Origin: a delta proteobacterium MLS_D
GTDB taxonomy: Bacteria; Desulfobacterota; Syntrophia; Syntrophales; UBA2210
Direction of reading: 5' to 3'
Assembly (NCBI GenBank): GCA_002030015.1
Contig: LQBH01000019.1
Span: forward strand, 1-32,182
Length of the DNA stretch: 32,182 nucleotides
The position numbers were made by a program, and so were the translations under genes. Numbering within the stretch: position 1 is the first letter of the stretch; each line of letters starts with the position of its first letter. The notes beneath the pieces were generated by a model. It worked only from the letters and a program-made list of their open reading frames with translations. It made no database searches and had not been told where the DNA came from. Positions 1 through 8,457 of the stretch are shown here, piece by piece.

Positions 1-301
1 TGTCGATGCTCCGCGAGACAGCCAGGTGCCGTATGATCAGGCAATTCAACCGACTCTTGTTTTTCAGGCTGTAGACCACAACGCCCCGGCGCGACAGGTC
101 CTGAAGGACGGCCACGTCTTCATCGGCGATAGTGACCCGCGCCATCATCCGGTTCAACAACCAGATGAAAGGATATTTCCCCGGCGGGTAGAGATGGCCG
201 CTGTAGTGTTCGCCTATCTCTTCGATTCGATGGCGGACCCGGGAGAGCAAGGGTCCGATGCCCCGCGCGTTCAACATATGATCCATCCAGACCTTCGGCA
301 T
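1..301 (-). CDS. glycerol-3-phosphate acyltransferase-like (PlsB), N-terminal part, runs off the window
   Basis: This is an open minus-strand frame that continues past base 1. It reads through segments such as GEHYSGHLYPPGKYPF, then RVTIADEDVAVLQDLSRRG, then VVVYSLKNKSRLNCLIIRH. The last block resembles the beginning of the acyltransferase core of PlsB-type enzymes, where a VVYxLxxxSxLDxL pattern precedes the catalytic HX4D, which lies outside the window. PlsB acylates sn-glycerol-3-phosphate at the inner membrane, the first step of phospholipid synthesis. The start is uncertain. The ATG at 301 has a GGAG six bases upstream and is preferred. A TTG at 409 would extend the frame into the end of ptsI. 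The gene follows ptsI on the same strand with no terminator seen between them. The family call rests on a short stretch and is moderate. Confidence 0.5.
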   Translation of the reverse strand, partial: MPKVWMDHMLNARGIGPLLSRVRHRIEEIGEHYSGHLYPPGKYPFIWLLNRMMARVTIADEDVAVLQDLSRRGVVVYSLKNKSRLNCLIIRHLAVSRSID

Positions 302-381
302 CAGGCGCTCCGGCGTCGGTGACTGAAAGAATGAGATACGGCGTTTTTTCTGCTCAGCCCCGGAGGTCCCCGGTTCGGCGA

Positions 382-2160
382 TCAGGCCGCGCCGCTGCCG
401 CCGATGCAATAATCGGCGAATCGACGGTTCATGTATTCCCTGACGTGGGCTTCCACTTCGTCGGTCCGGTCGAATTTCATAACCTGCCGCAGGAGTTTTT
501 TTGCCTCCGACAGCTTTGCTTCCCTGATAATGCGTTTCACCCGGGGGATTGCCAGCGGCGTCATGCTCAGTCCGTCGATTTCAAGACCCAACAGGAGAAT
601 CGTACAGAAAGGATCACCCGCCATCTCGCCGCACATGGCCACTTTTATGCCGGCCCGGTGACCCGCGTCGACCACATGCTTGATCAGGCGCAGTACCGCG
701 GGGTGGCAGGGTTTATAGAGATATCCCACGTGTTCGTTCACGCGGTCTATGGCCAGCGCGTACTGTATAAGGTCGTTGGTTCCGATACTGAAAAAATCGA
801 CTTCCTGCGCCAGCGCGTCGGCCATCATGACGGCGGACGGGACCTCGATCATGATCCCGAGCTTGATGTTTTCGTTGAAGGGAACGCCTTCGGAACGTAG
901 ATCCCCCTTCACTTTTTCCATGATATTCTTGACTTCCCTGATTTCCTCCACACCCGAGATCATGGGGATCATGATCCCGGTGTTGCCGAAAACACCGGCT
1001 CGAAAAATCCCGCGCAGTTGTACCTCGAAAATATCCCGTTCCCGCAGGCAATAGCGGATTGCCCGGAGTCCCATGGCAGGGTTCATTTCATCGGCGAGGT
1101 GGGGGTCTGATACAAATTTGTCGCCGCCGAGATCGAAGGTGCGTATAGTCGCCCACTTGATACGCTCATCCTCGACAACGACCCGGTAGTGGGCGAAATG
1201 TTCCTCTTCAGTGGGCGGTTGTTCCCGATTCACGTAAAAAAATTCCGTTCTGAAAAGGCCCACGCCGTTGGCGCCGTAGTAAACCGCTGCCGGAATTTCC
1301 TCGATAAATTCGATGTTGGCGCCCACTCCGACGCTGTGGTTGTCCCGCGTGACAGCCGGCAGGTGAGCGTTTTTCAGGAAATCCTCCTCCATGACGAAGT
1401 AATACCGTTTCTTTTCCTCGTATCGCCGGAGTGTTTCCTGATTGGGATTGATAATGACCATGCCCGAGGTGCCGTCGACGATAAGGACGTCGTCTTTGTC
1501 CACTTCCCCGGTAATGTTCTGAAGGCCGACAACGGCGGGAATACCGATGGATCGAGCCACGATCGCCGTATGGGAAGTTCTGCCTCCCACGTCGGTGGCA
1601 AAAGCGAAAACTTTTTTCACTTTCAGCTGCACCGTATCGGCGGGAGAAAGGTCGTGGGCGACGATTATAATCGCTTCGTTTACATCAGTCTCAGGTTCGG
1701 GCGCGACTCCCGACAAGTGACGATGTACACGCTGCACCACGGCTTCAACGTCCCGTATGCGTTCTTTCAGGTACGCATCTTCCATTTTCTTGAAGATGTC
1801 GCGGTATCGGGTGAGCGTTGACTCAAGGGCCCATTCGGCGTTGACGCCCTGGTCCCTGATAATATCAATGGTCTTTTGACTGAAACCGGTGTCCCCGAGA
1901 ATCATGCTGTGTACATCAATGATGAGCGGTCCGATGCCTTCAGTGTCGTCGAGCTTGCTTCGAATCTCGTCAAGCTCACGCCGGGCTTCCTCCAGCGACT
2001 GTATGAATCTCCGGATTTCCTGTTCCACGAGGGCCGGGTCGGAAAGATCGCGACGGGCTATTGTCACGGGTCGATGGTCGATCAGGCGCGCTTTCCCCGT
2101 GGCTATTCCCGGAGAAACACCGATTCCCTTCAATACAATGGTATGCTTCTGTTTCTGCAA
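382..2160 (-). CDS. ptsI: phosphoenolpyruvate-protein phosphotransferase, PTS enzyme I
   Basis: Enzyme I takes phosphate from PEP and passes it to HPr in the cytoplasm. The 592-residue protein has the full family layout. The N-terminal part contains the HPr-binding helical domain and the phosphohistidine loop GGRTSHTAIVAR, with His197 as the phosphorylated residue. The C-terminal PEP-binding barrel carries GLFRTEFFY, IMIPMISG, GTNDLIQYALAIDR and the MCGEMAGD motif with catalytic Cys510. The frame opens at TTG; no ATG fits the usual N terminus (VLKGIGVSPGIATGKA), so TTG is taken as the start. It lies 7 bases after the ptsH stop and is clearly cotranscribed with ptsH and the IID gene. With only a IID protein nearby, its phosphate acceptor beyond HPr is not visible here. 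Confidence 0.96.
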   Translation of the reverse strand: MQKQKHTIVLKGIGVSPGIATGKARLIDHRPVTIARRDLSDPALVEQEIRRFIQSLEEARRELDEIRSKLDDTEGIGPLIIDVHSMILGDTGFSQKTIDIIRDQGVNAEWALESTLTRYRDIFKKMEDAYLKERIRDVEAVVQRVHRHLSGVAPEPETDVNEAIIIVAHDLSPADTVQLKVKKVFAFATDVGGRTSHTAIVARSIGIPAVVGLQNITGEVDKDDVLIVDGTSGMVIINPNQETLRRYEEKKRYYFVMEEDFLKNAHLPAVTRDNHSVGVGANIEFIEEIPAAVYYGANGVGLFRTEFFYVNREQPPTEEEHFAHYRVVVEDERIKWATIRTFDLGGDKFVSDPHLADEMNPAMGLRAIRYCLRERDIFEVQLRGIFRAGVFGNTGIMIPMISGVEEIREVKNIMEKVKGDLRSEGVPFNENIKLGIMIEVPSAVMMADALAQEVDFFSIGTNDLIQYALAIDRVNEHVGYLYKPCHPAVLRLIKHVVDAGHRAGIKVAMCGEMAGDPFCTILLLGLEIDGLSMTPLAIPRVKRIIREAKLSEAKKLLRQVMKFDRTDEVEAHVREYMNRRFADYCIGGSGAA

Positions 2161-2167
2161 TGTTTTC

Positions 2168-2437
2168 TTACTCTTCGCCGAATTTCTCTTCGATCAGTTT
2201 TCCAAGTTCGTCCACCACGTTTTCCGCGTCTGTTCCCTCGGCGGTTACGGTGATGGCTCCCCCCTTGGGGCAATCAAGGGTCAGTATGCCAAGGATGCTT
2301 CGCCCGTCGACAACATTACCGTCACGTTCAAAGAACACCTCGGCCTCGAATCGTTTTACCACGTTTACCAGCATTACCGCCGCCCGGGCATGAAGCCCGA
2401 GTTCATTCTTGAGCGTGAAAGTTCTTATTATATGCAT
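2168..2437 (-). CDS. ptsH: phosphocarrier protein HPr
   Basis: This 89-residue protein is HPr, the small carrier that accepts phosphate from enzyme I. The active-site motif GLHARAA places the phosphorylated histidine at His16. A second site, GRSILGILTL with Ser47, matches the regulatory Ser-46 that HPr kinase/phosphorylase modifies in Gram-positives and many proteobacteria. This suggests, but does not prove, that an HprK is encoded elsewhere. The ATG lies 3 bases after the stop of the IID gene, which points to translational coupling, and ptsI follows 7 bases later. Confidence 0.95.
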   Translation of the reverse strand: MHIIRTFTLKNELGLHARAAVMLVNVVKRFEAEVFFERDGNVVDGRSILGILTLDCPKGGAITVTAEGTDAENVVDELGKLIEEKFGEE

Positions 2438-2440
2438 AAT

Positions 2441-3190
2441 CTACCAGGCCGCAAAAAACAAGAGGACGGTCATCCCGTATAAAATGACCGGCATGGGAAC
2501 CCGCTTTCGGACAAGCCAGAAACAGGCCAGGCAAAGAGCCGCCCCCCCGGGAGCTATGATGAGCTTGAATCCGGCTTCGCTCATGCCGCAGGGGGAAAGC
2601 GACAGCCATCCTCCGGCCGTGACGGCCAGAAGAACGATGGAAAGCCAGCGCAGCCTGTCCGCCGTTCCCGGCATGGCGAAACGTTTCAGAAAATCCGTGG
2701 CGCCCGTTCCGTCCCGATACGCCTCGGCGAACCCTTTCGTTCTTATGTATCCCTGTACAAGGTTGTATGCCACAAGCGCCGGAATAAGCGCCGCGAGGGA
2801 CGAACATCCGACGGCGGCGACGACTCCCACCGCCAGGACCGAGCACAACGGTCGAAGTGATCCCCAGAAGAAGGGGTCGCCGAGCGCGGCATACGGTCCC
2901 GCAAGGGATTGTTTCAGGTATTGCGCCTCGGCGCCCCGGCACGTCTCCTCGCGATTCAGGACGGAAGCGATAATCAGGCCGGCCATGTATACGTTGGTGC
3001 TGAAGGATTCCGTATGTCTCAGAAAAAAAGCGCTTTTATTTTCAACACGGGCTTGCGCGGGGGCGATCGCGTAAGCGAACCCGATATTCTGCATTTTTGA
3101 ATAATTCCAGGATGCGTTTATCAGGAGCGACCGAAAGAACACGCGCATGATCGTCCCGATATTGCGCCTGTCTGATTGCAGTGTTTTCAT
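2441..3190 (-). CDS. mannose-family PTS component IID (orphan)
   Basis: The 249-residue product matches IID proteins of the mannose/fructose/sorbose PTS family. It has an N-terminal RVFFRSLLINASWNYSKMQN block (the family's typical amphipathic start), a conserved GDPFFWGSLRP segment, and hydrophobic C-terminal stretches. IID normally forms the membrane channel complex together with IIC, fed by IIA and IIB. None of those partners is next to this gene: upstream lie about 360 non-coding bases and a divergent gene. The start could be the ATG at 3190 or the internal ATG at 3148, which begins MRVFFRSLL and looks more like the family start. A candidate promoter lies at 3230-3258, so this is probably the first gene of an IID-ptsH-ptsI transcript. 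Confidence 0.85.
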   Translation of the reverse strand: MKTLQSDRRNIGTIMRVFFRSLLINASWNYSKMQNIGFAYAIAPAQARVENKSAFFLRHTESFSTNVYMAGLIIASVLNREETCRGAEAQYLKQSLAGPYAALGDPFFWGSLRPLCSVLAVGVVAAVGCSSLAALIPALVAYNLVQGYIRTKGFAEAYRDGTGATDFLKRFAMPGTADRLRWLSIVLLAVTAGGWLSLSPCGMSEAGFKLIIAPGGAALCLACFWLVRKRVPMPVILYGMTVLLFFAAW

Positions 3191-3229
3191 AATCGTGCGG
3201 AAGCATACTCCTGTCTGAAAGCCTGCGAA

Positions 3230-3258
3230 TACCTAGCACTATTACCCAGTGAAGTCAA
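3230..3258 (-). promoter_or_regulatory. candidate sigma-70 promoter of the IID-ptsH-ptsI operon
   Basis: On the minus strand TTGACT (3258-3253) is followed after 17 bases by TAGGTA (3235-3230). The -35 is one base from consensus and the -10 is weak. It sits about 40 bases upstream of the IID ATG. The call is by eye only. Confidence 0.4.
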
Positions 3259-3402
3259 TTGAAAGGACACGGCTTTTCTTCCGAGGCCGTCACATGAGGA
3301 GACGGTGTATGCATGATGCCGCCGCCAACATCATCGGTACGAGAAAAGACGTTCGGTCGCCCTGGACGGAATGCAGATTTTTTCGGGTGTTGAAGTTTTT
3401 TA

Positions 3403-3431
3403 TTGACGGGCGTTAATTATTCTGATATTTC
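3403..3431 (+). promoter_or_regulatory. candidate promoter of the PxxKW-type gene
   Basis: TTGACG at 3403-3408 is followed after 16-17 bases by an AT-rich ATATTT/TATTTC at 3425-3431, with a T-rich tract just upstream. It would start a transcript near 3437, leaving a leader of about 115 bases before the coding region. The stretch 3241-3400 between the two divergent promoters holds no gene that I can recognise. Confidence 0.45.
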
Positions 3432-3480
3432 CGCGCCCGTTCAACCGACGGCCGGGAAGCTGTTCAGGGTGTTTTACGAT

Positions 3481-3518
3481 CCGGTGCGGTGGCAACTTAC
3501 GCGGCGCACCGGTTTTTT
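3481..3518 (+). terminator. intrinsic terminator inside the leader of the PxxKW-type gene (attenuator or end of a small RNA)
   Basis: CCGGTGCG (3481-3488) pairs perfectly with CGCACCGG (3505-3512) and is followed immediately by six T residues. This is a complete rho-independent terminator on the plus strand. It lies between the candidate promoter and the ATG at 3554, so transcripts must read through it or start after it to reach the gene. Confidence 0.75.
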
Positions 3519-3553
3519 ATGCAAAAAACATATGTAAGAGAGGAATGTGAAAG

Positions 3554-3838
3554 ATGATTTGTGAAACGGTAAAAGCGGGCAAGGAATGCGTTTTTATGAC
3601 CAAGAAGGGGTGCAGCTTCAACGGTGGTTCCTGTCATCCCATCGTCGAGCAGTGCAACGGCTGCGAGAGAACAATGGAATACGAAGGAGGCATCTATTGC
3701 ATGCTTTATCCCGATCCCGCGGCGAAGTGGGCTTATGGTCGCTGTTCAAGCGCGACGCACATGCAGCAGGATATCCAGTCCGTGACCCAGAAGGTCAATC
3801 CGCTCAAGGCATCGAAGCGAAAGTCAAAAGGTAAGTAA
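3554..3838 (+). CDS. PxxKW-type cysteine-rich small protein
   Basis: This 94-residue protein has eight cysteines, spaced mainly within the first 75 residues, and the signature PDPAAKW (P-x-x-K-W) followed by AYGRCSSATH. It matches a small cysteine-rich family known from deltaproteobacteria whose function is not established. The cysteine pattern (MTKKGCSFNGGSCHPIVEQC, then NGCERT, then GIYCMLYPDP) would suit binding of a metal or Fe-S cluster, which is inference. There is no signal peptide or membrane segment. The C terminus is a basic tail (KASKRKSKGK). AGGA sits 9 bases before the ATG. It is the only convincing plus-strand gene in the window and has its own promoter, an attenuator-like terminator in the leader and a strong terminator behind it. 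Confidence 0.85.
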   Translation: MICETVKAGKECVFMTKKGCSFNGGSCHPIVEQCNGCERTMEYEGGIYCMLYPDPAAKWAYGRCSSATHMQQDIQSVTQKVNPLKASKRKSKGK

Positions 3839-3867
3839 ACCGGGTAAATACCGTTTTCACGATATTG

Positions 3868-3898
3868 AAAAACCCGGCCGAGAACGGTCGGGTTTTTT
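3868..3898. terminator. bidirectional intrinsic terminator between the PxxKW gene and merR
   Basis: AACCCGGCCG (3871-3880) pairs with CGGTCGGGTT (3885-3894) around the loop AGAA, with one G-T wobble. A-rich sequence lies on the left and a run of T on the right. The symmetry lets it stop transcription from both converging genes. Confidence 0.85.
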
Positions 3899-3920
3899 GT
3901 CGCGAGAAGGAAACGCGGAA

Positions 3921-4259
3921 TCAGGCCAGTATGTCGCGCATGGCCTGCAACTCTTTCTTTATTTCATCCAGAAGATCTGCGGAAGAACTTTTTCCTTGTT
4001 CCGGCGGAGCGCTTTTGCCGCCGTAGAGCTTTTTTTTCGCTCCCGCTATGGTGAATTTGTCCCGGTAGAGCAGGTCTTTGATCGTGAGGAGTTCCTCAAT
4101 GTCGTGTTGCCGGTACAACCGCTGGTCCGACCTCGTCCGCATGGGGCGGACGGATTTAAACTCCGACTCCCAGTAGCGAATCACATAGGGCTCCACCCCG
4201 AGAATTCTGCCGACTTCCCCGATTCGAAAATAGACCTTGTCGGGAATCGTTACGCCCAA
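3921..4259 (-). CDS. MerR-family transcriptional regulator
   Basis: The 112-residue protein opens with a MerR-type winged helix-turn-helix: YFRIGEVGRILGVEPYVIRY and WESEF, followed by the wing segment with RSDQRLYRQHDIEELLTIKDL. The short C-terminal part (about residues 80-112) is a charged helix (LLDEIKKELQAMRDIL) suited to dimerisation. There is no cysteine set or ligand domain like those of metal-sensing MerR proteins. The position directly after ihfA is common in deltaproteobacteria. The frame opens at TTG, with a G-rich stretch upstream as a possible ribosome site. The target is unknown. It is the last gene of the thrS-ihfA transcript and ends at the bidirectional terminator. Confidence 0.88.
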   Translation of the reverse strand: MGVTIPDKVYFRIGEVGRILGVEPYVIRYWESEFKSVRPMRTRSDQRLYRQHDIEELLTIKDLLYRDKFTIAGAKKKLYGGKSAPPEQGKSSSADLLDEIKKELQAMRDILA

Positions 4260-4300
4260 TGGTGCGAAGCCCCCTTACAACAGCCGCTTTTCGTGTCAGG

Positions 4301-4576
4301 TTATTGGTTCAGCGAGTTTCTCAGGACCTGGCTCGCCTTGAAGGTCAGGACCCTTCGCCTTGAAATCTCGATGGTTTCACCTGTCTGCGGATTCCGTCCC
4401 TTGCGCGATCGCTTGTCGTTCACGACAAAATTGCCGAATCCCGAGATCTTGATTTTTTCTCCACGGGCGAGCGTTTCTTTCATGATGTCGAAGACTGACT
4501 CGACGATACGCGCCGAATCCCTCTTTGAAAAACCGAGCTTGTTGTAGACGTCCTGAATGATATCGGCTTTCGTCAT
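4301..4576 (-). CDS. ihfA: integration host factor subunit alpha
   Basis: This 91-residue member of the HU/IHF DNA-bending family has the IHF-alpha pattern: MTKADIIQDVYNKLGFSKRD at the start, then GEKIKISGFGNFVV and the DNA-contacting arm RKGRNPQTGETIEI, followed by RRVLTFKASQVLR. IHF is a heterodimer that bends DNA at specific sites. The partner ihfB is not in the window. Its place directly behind pheT is the same as in enterobacteria. AAGGAG lies 7 bases before the ATG. Confidence 0.95.
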   Translation of the reverse strand: MTKADIIQDVYNKLGFSKRDSARIVESVFDIMKETLARGEKIKISGFGNFVVNDKRSRKGRNPQTGETIEISRRRVLTFKASQVLRNSLNQ

Positions 4577-4602
4577 CGTTCTTCTCCTTCGCGCCTGCTC
4601 TT

Positions 4603-7023
4603 TTAATCCATGCCCCGGACTTTTGCGCCCGATGCCCTTATGATTTCGTCGACGATACGGTGATGAACATCACCGACATCATTGTCCGCCAAGGTTTTTG
4701 ACGGTGACCGGTACGTGAATCGCAGGGCCAGACTCTTCATGTCTTTCGGCACGCTGGATCCGCAGTATACATCAAATACATGAACACTTTCAAGTAATTC
4801 TTCACCTGCGTTCAGGATGGGTGAGCACAGTTGATCCGCCGTGATATTCCGATCGACTAGAAAGGCAACGTCCCTGGCAACAGCCGGAAAACGCGGAATT
4901 TCCCGAAAGCGCCTGCGCAGTGAGGCCGCATTGATAAGGGCGTCTTGGTCCAGTTCAAACACGAAGGCGGTCTGAGGGAGATCCATGCGTGCGAGGACGT
5001 CCGGATGAACCTCGCCGACCACGCCGGCGCGGTTGTTTCCGAAAAAGACGGAAGCCGACCGTCCGGGATGAAGAAAGGGAACGGTCGGATCCGGATCGAA
5101 TCGGACCGCTTCTATACTCAGGGCTTCAAAGAGCGTTTCCAGGCAGCCCTTCATGTCGTAAAAGTCCGACGTCTCTTCCTGAAAGCGCCATGATCTTTCG
5201 AAACGGGCTCCCGTGAGCAGCCCGGCGATCCGTTTCGTTTCCCGCGGCAGTTTCCCTGTTTCCGTCCTGATAAATATTTTCCCGGCTTCGAAAAATTTGA
5301 GATCACTGTTGCCCGCGTTCATGTTTCTGCGCATCGACCCGAGCAGACCGTAGACAAGGTTTGTCCTCATGACGGACGTGTCTTCCGTCAGGGGATTTTC
5401 TATGGTCACGAATTTCCATGATTCATGGCTTTCGGGAAATCCCAGCAGACGGCTCGATTCGGGCGAGGTGAAACTGTAATGAATGACTTCCATGTACCCC
5501 AGGCCGGTGAGTGCGTTTTTGATAACACTATCTATCTGTTCGTCACGGTCATCGTCCTCCGCCGACGGCGGGGCAAGCGGCGGCAGCGTGACCGGGATCG
5601 TGTCGTAGCCCTCAATCCTCGCGATTTCCTCTACAAGGTCGATTTCTCTCGTTACATCGCCCCGGAACGTGGGAGGTGTCACCCGCAGTATCCCGTCGCC
5701 TTCGTCATGAACCGTCATCTCAAGGTGTCGAAGAACCTGCTGTATCCTGGACGCATCAAGGGACAGGCCGAGAATTTCCTCCGCTTTTTTGATTCTCAGC
5801 GTGATTGCCGCCGGGGGAACGATCTCGCGGGGATACTCGTCTATGTGACCTTTCGCGACCGATCCGCCAGACAGTTCGGCCATCAGCCTCGCCGCGCGGT
5901 TGAGTGCCGGTATCACACCGCCCGGGTCGACACCCCGCTCGAAGCGGAAGGCGGCATCGGTACTCATGCCCATGGTGCGGGCCGCCTTTCGTATCGACGT
6001 GGGATTGAAATAGGCGCTTTCAAGCAGGATCGTATCTGTTGCGTCCCGCACTTCGGAATTCAGTCCGCCCATGATGCCGGCTATGGCCACCGGTTTTATT
6101 CCATCGCAGATCATCAGCGTGTCTTTCGCCAGCGTGTGCACCTTTTCGTCGAGCGACTGGAATTCTTCTCCTTCAGAGGCGCCTCGGACAACTATCCTGC
6201 CTTCTTCAAGGAATGAAAAATCAAAGGCGTGCAACGGCTGCCCATACTCCATCATGACAAAATTTGTCACGTCGACCACGTTGTTGATGGAACGCAATCC
6301 CACAGCTTCAAGTCGCACCCTCATCCACGACGGGGATGATCCCACGTGAACGTTCCTGACAAGCCGCGCGGTGTACCGGGGGCACAACCGGGGGCTCTGA
6401 ATTTCCACGGAAGTGGTTCCGTGAATATCTTCACCTGCTTCGTCGCAGGAGGAGTCGGGATATCGAAGGTCGGCGCCGGTGAGAAGCGCGACTTCCCGAG
6501 CGATGCCGAGCATGCTCAGACAATCGGGACGGTTGGGTGTAACGGCTACGTCGAGAACGACATCCTCGAGATCAAGTGCCCGCTGCAAATCTTCACCCAG
6601 GGGAAGCGATCGATCGAGCTGCATGATGCCCGTGGCGTCGTTACCGATTCCCAGCTCTTCTTCGGAACAGAGCATACCTTCGGACGCCTCGCCCCTGATG
6701 GTCGAGTGCCTGATGGTATAACCGCCGGGGATCACGGCACCCACTCTGGCCAGGGGTACGACGTCGCCCGCGCCGATGTTCTGCGCGCCGCAGACGACAC
6801 GGTAACCCTTGTCTCCTGTAGTTACCTCGCACAGTGAGAGCCGATCGGCATTAGGGTGGGGATTGACTGATTCGATTCGGGCGACCACGACGCCCGAAAA
6901 GTCGGGTCCCGCGGGCGACACGGACTCTACCTCAAGACCCGCCATGGTTAATTTTTCCGCTATTTCCTCCGGGGGAAGAGAACAATCAACGTAATCACGC
7001 AACCATTTTAGACTGACCAGCAT
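4603..7023 (-). CDS. pheT: phenylalanine-tRNA ligase beta subunit
   Basis: The 806 residues match a full-length PheRS beta chain. An N-terminal tRNA-binding (EMAP-like) domain spans about residues 40-150 (VVARIESVNPHPNADRLSLC). The B3/B4 editing region follows, with NNVVDVTNFVMMEYGQPLHAFD. The B5 domain lies near 405-475, then the inactive synthetase-like core. The C-terminal FDX-ACB anticodon-binding domain runs from about 712 (FREIPRFPAVARDVAFLVD). The enzyme charges tRNA-Phe as an alpha2-beta2 tetramer with PheS and edits mischarged Tyr. The gene starts 18 bases after pheS and no defect is visible. Confidence 0.97.
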   Translation of the reverse strand: MLVSLKWLRDYVDCSLPPEEIAEKLTMAGLEVESVSPAGPDFSGVVVARIESVNPHPNADRLSLCEVTTGDKGYRVVCGAQNIGAGDVVPLARVGAVIPGGYTIRHSTIRGEASEGMLCSEEELGIGNDATGIMQLDRSLPLGEDLQRALDLEDVVLDVAVTPNRPDCLSMLGIAREVALLTGADLRYPDSSCDEAGEDIHGTTSVEIQSPRLCPRYTARLVRNVHVGSSPSWMRVRLEAVGLRSINNVVDVTNFVMMEYGQPLHAFDFSFLEEGRIVVRGASEGEEFQSLDEKVHTLAKDTLMICDGIKPVAIAGIMGGLNSEVRDATDTILLESAYFNPTSIRKAARTMGMSTDAAFRFERGVDPGGVIPALNRAARLMAELSGGSVAKGHIDEYPREIVPPAAITLRIKKAEEILGLSLDASRIQQVLRHLEMTVHDEGDGILRVTPPTFRGDVTREIDLVEEIARIEGYDTIPVTLPPLAPPSAEDDDRDEQIDSVIKNALTGLGYMEVIHYSFTSPESSRLLGFPESHESWKFVTIENPLTEDTSVMRTNLVYGLLGSMRRNMNAGNSDLKFFEAGKIFIRTETGKLPRETKRIAGLLTGARFERSWRFQEETSDFYDMKGCLETLFEALSIEAVRFDPDPTVPFLHPGRSASVFFGNNRAGVVGEVHPDVLARMDLPQTAFVFELDQDALINAASLRRRFREIPRFPAVARDVAFLVDRNITADQLCSPILNAGEELLESVHVFDVYCGSSVPKDMKSLALRFTYRSPSKTLADNDVGDVHHRIVDEIIRASGAKVRGMD

Positions 7024-7041
7024 CGGTAACCGTAACCTTTG

Positions 7042-8058
7042 TTAGAATTGAGCCAGGAACCGCCGGTCGTTCTCGAAAAACAACCGGATGTCCGATATGC
7101 CGAGGGTGAGCATGGCTATTCGTTCCACCCCCAGGCCGAAGGCGAACCCGGAAAACTCTTCGGGATCGTACTGTACGTTGGAATACACCGCCGGGTCCAC
7201 CATGCCGCATCCAAGAATTTCAATCCACCCGCTATGGCCGCAGACACGGCATCCCCGTCCGCCGCACATGACGCACTGGATGTCGACTTCGGCGCTTGGT
7301 TCGGTGAAGGGGAAAAAACTGGGCCGGAATCTCAGCGGTCGGTCGGCTCCGAACATGTAGTGGAGAAAATATTGCAGCACGCCCTTGAGATCCGCAAACG
7401 TGACGTTGCGATCCACCATGAGTCCTTCCACCTGGTGAAACATGGGGGTATGGGAAACATCAGAATCCGGCCGGTACACCTTGCCCGGAGAAAGAATTCT
7501 GACCGGCGGACGTTGTTGTTCCATGGTCCGCACCTGCACGGGCGACGTGTGTGTCCGCAGAACCGTGTCACCCGCGATATAAAAGGTGTCCTGCATGTCT
7601 CGGGCGGGATGATCCTTGGGAATGTTGAGAGCTTCAAAATTATAATAATCCAGCTCCACTTCGGGACCTTCCACCACGGAAAATCCCAGTTTCGCGAAGA
7701 TGGAACAAATTTCCGCTGTTGTCTGAGTGATAGGATGGAGCGTGCCGTATTGAACGGTCCGGCCGGGGAGCGTTACATCGAGGGCATCCTGTTGCAGACG
7801 ATCGGTCCGGGAGCGGGTTTCCCATTCCTCCAGCGCGGCGTCGATGGCGCCGGCGATGCGCTCTTTTATCCTGTTTGACAAATTGCCCAGAAGGGGCCGC
7901 TCGTCGGGAGGAACTTCCTTGAGTTTTCGAAGAAGACCTGTCAGTAGACCTTTCCTGCCCAGATAACGCGTTCGAATCGCGAGAAACTCATCCTTGTCCG
8001 CCGCCTTCCCTATCTCGGAGAGTGCCTCTCTCTCAAGATTTTCAAGGGCCGCTTTCAT
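7042..8058 (-). CDS. pheS: phenylalanine-tRNA ligase alpha subunit
   Basis: The 338-residue class II synthetase chain holds the catalytic site of PheRS. The N-terminal coiled-coil arm covers roughly the first 85 residues. Motif 2 is in the region of [12 protein letters not shown] and [12 protein letters not shown], and motif 3 is [14 protein letters not shown] near the C terminus. A cysteine-rich loop ([17 protein letters not shown]) lies before the last third and is also found in other bacterial PheS proteins. The ATG overlaps the rplT stop as ATGA, indicating translational coupling to the ribosomal protein gene. pheT follows closely. Confidence 0.97.
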   Translation of the reverse strand: MKAALENLEREALSEIGKAADKDEFLAIRTRYLGRKGLLTGLLRKLKEVPPDERPLLGNLSNRIKERIAGAIDAALEEWETRSRTDRLQQDALDVTLPGRTVQYGTLHPITQTTAEICSIFAKLGFSVVEGPEVELDYYNFEALNIPKDHPARDMQDTFYIAGDTVLRTHTSPVQVRTMEQQRPPVRILSPGKVYRPDSDVSHTPMFHQVEGLMVDRNVTFADLKGVLQYFLHYMFGADRPLRFRPSFFPFTEPSAEVDIQCVMCGGRGCRVCGHSGWIEILGCGMVDPAVYSNVQYDPEEFSGFAFGLGVERIAMLTLGISDIRLFFENDRRFLAQF

Positions 8059-8414
8059 GCCTTCGCTTCACCTTTGGCCGTTCTGACAATCTCTTCGAAG
8101 GCCGGTGCGTCGTAAACAGCAATGTGGGCAAGGACCTTCCTGTCCAGTGTCAACCCGTTCTTCCTCATCCCTTCCATGAGCCGGCTGTAGGAAATGCCGT
8201 TCATACGGGCGGCCGCGTTGATGCGCGCGATCCAGAGTTTCCTGAAATCACGCTTCCTGACTTTCCGGTCGCGATAGGCGAAGGCCATGCCTCGGTTTAC
8301 CGACTCCGTGGCAATGCGATAGAGCCTGCTCCTGGCGCCGAAATAGCCCTTGGCAAGCTTGAGAATTTTCCGTCTTTTTTTCTTCGAAGCCACGCTTCTT
8401 TTTACTCTCGGCAT
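8055..8414 (-). CDS. rplT: 50S ribosomal protein L20
   Basis: The 119-residue protein is L20, a 23S rRNA-binding assembly protein. The basic N-terminal tail ([20 protein letters not shown]) is followed by the globular part with [16 protein letters not shown] and [10 protein letters not shown], all characteristic of the family. AGGAG lies 9 bases before the ATG. L20 represses its own operon in several bacteria, and a hairpin upstream of rpmI (8694-8717) could serve this here. The stop overlaps the pheS start. Confidence 0.97.
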   Translation of the reverse strand: MPRVKRSVASKKKRRKILKLAKGYFGARSRLYRIATESVNRGMAFAYRDRKVRKRDFRKLWIARINAAARMNGISYSRLMEGMRKNGLTLDRKVLAHIAVYDAPAFEEIVRTAKGEAKA

Positions 8415-8457
8415 TTCGAATATCTCCTGTTTATAAGACCCGTCCCGCTCAAGCCGA

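Noticed and set aside
3431-3489. Antiterminator pairing CCGCGCC with GGTGCGG in the PxxKW leader
   Set aside because: The 5' half lies at or before the likely transcription start, so it would probably not be in the RNA.
5425-6216. 263-codon plus-strand frame opposite pheT
   Set aside because: It is an antisense shadow of a complete, conserved gene.
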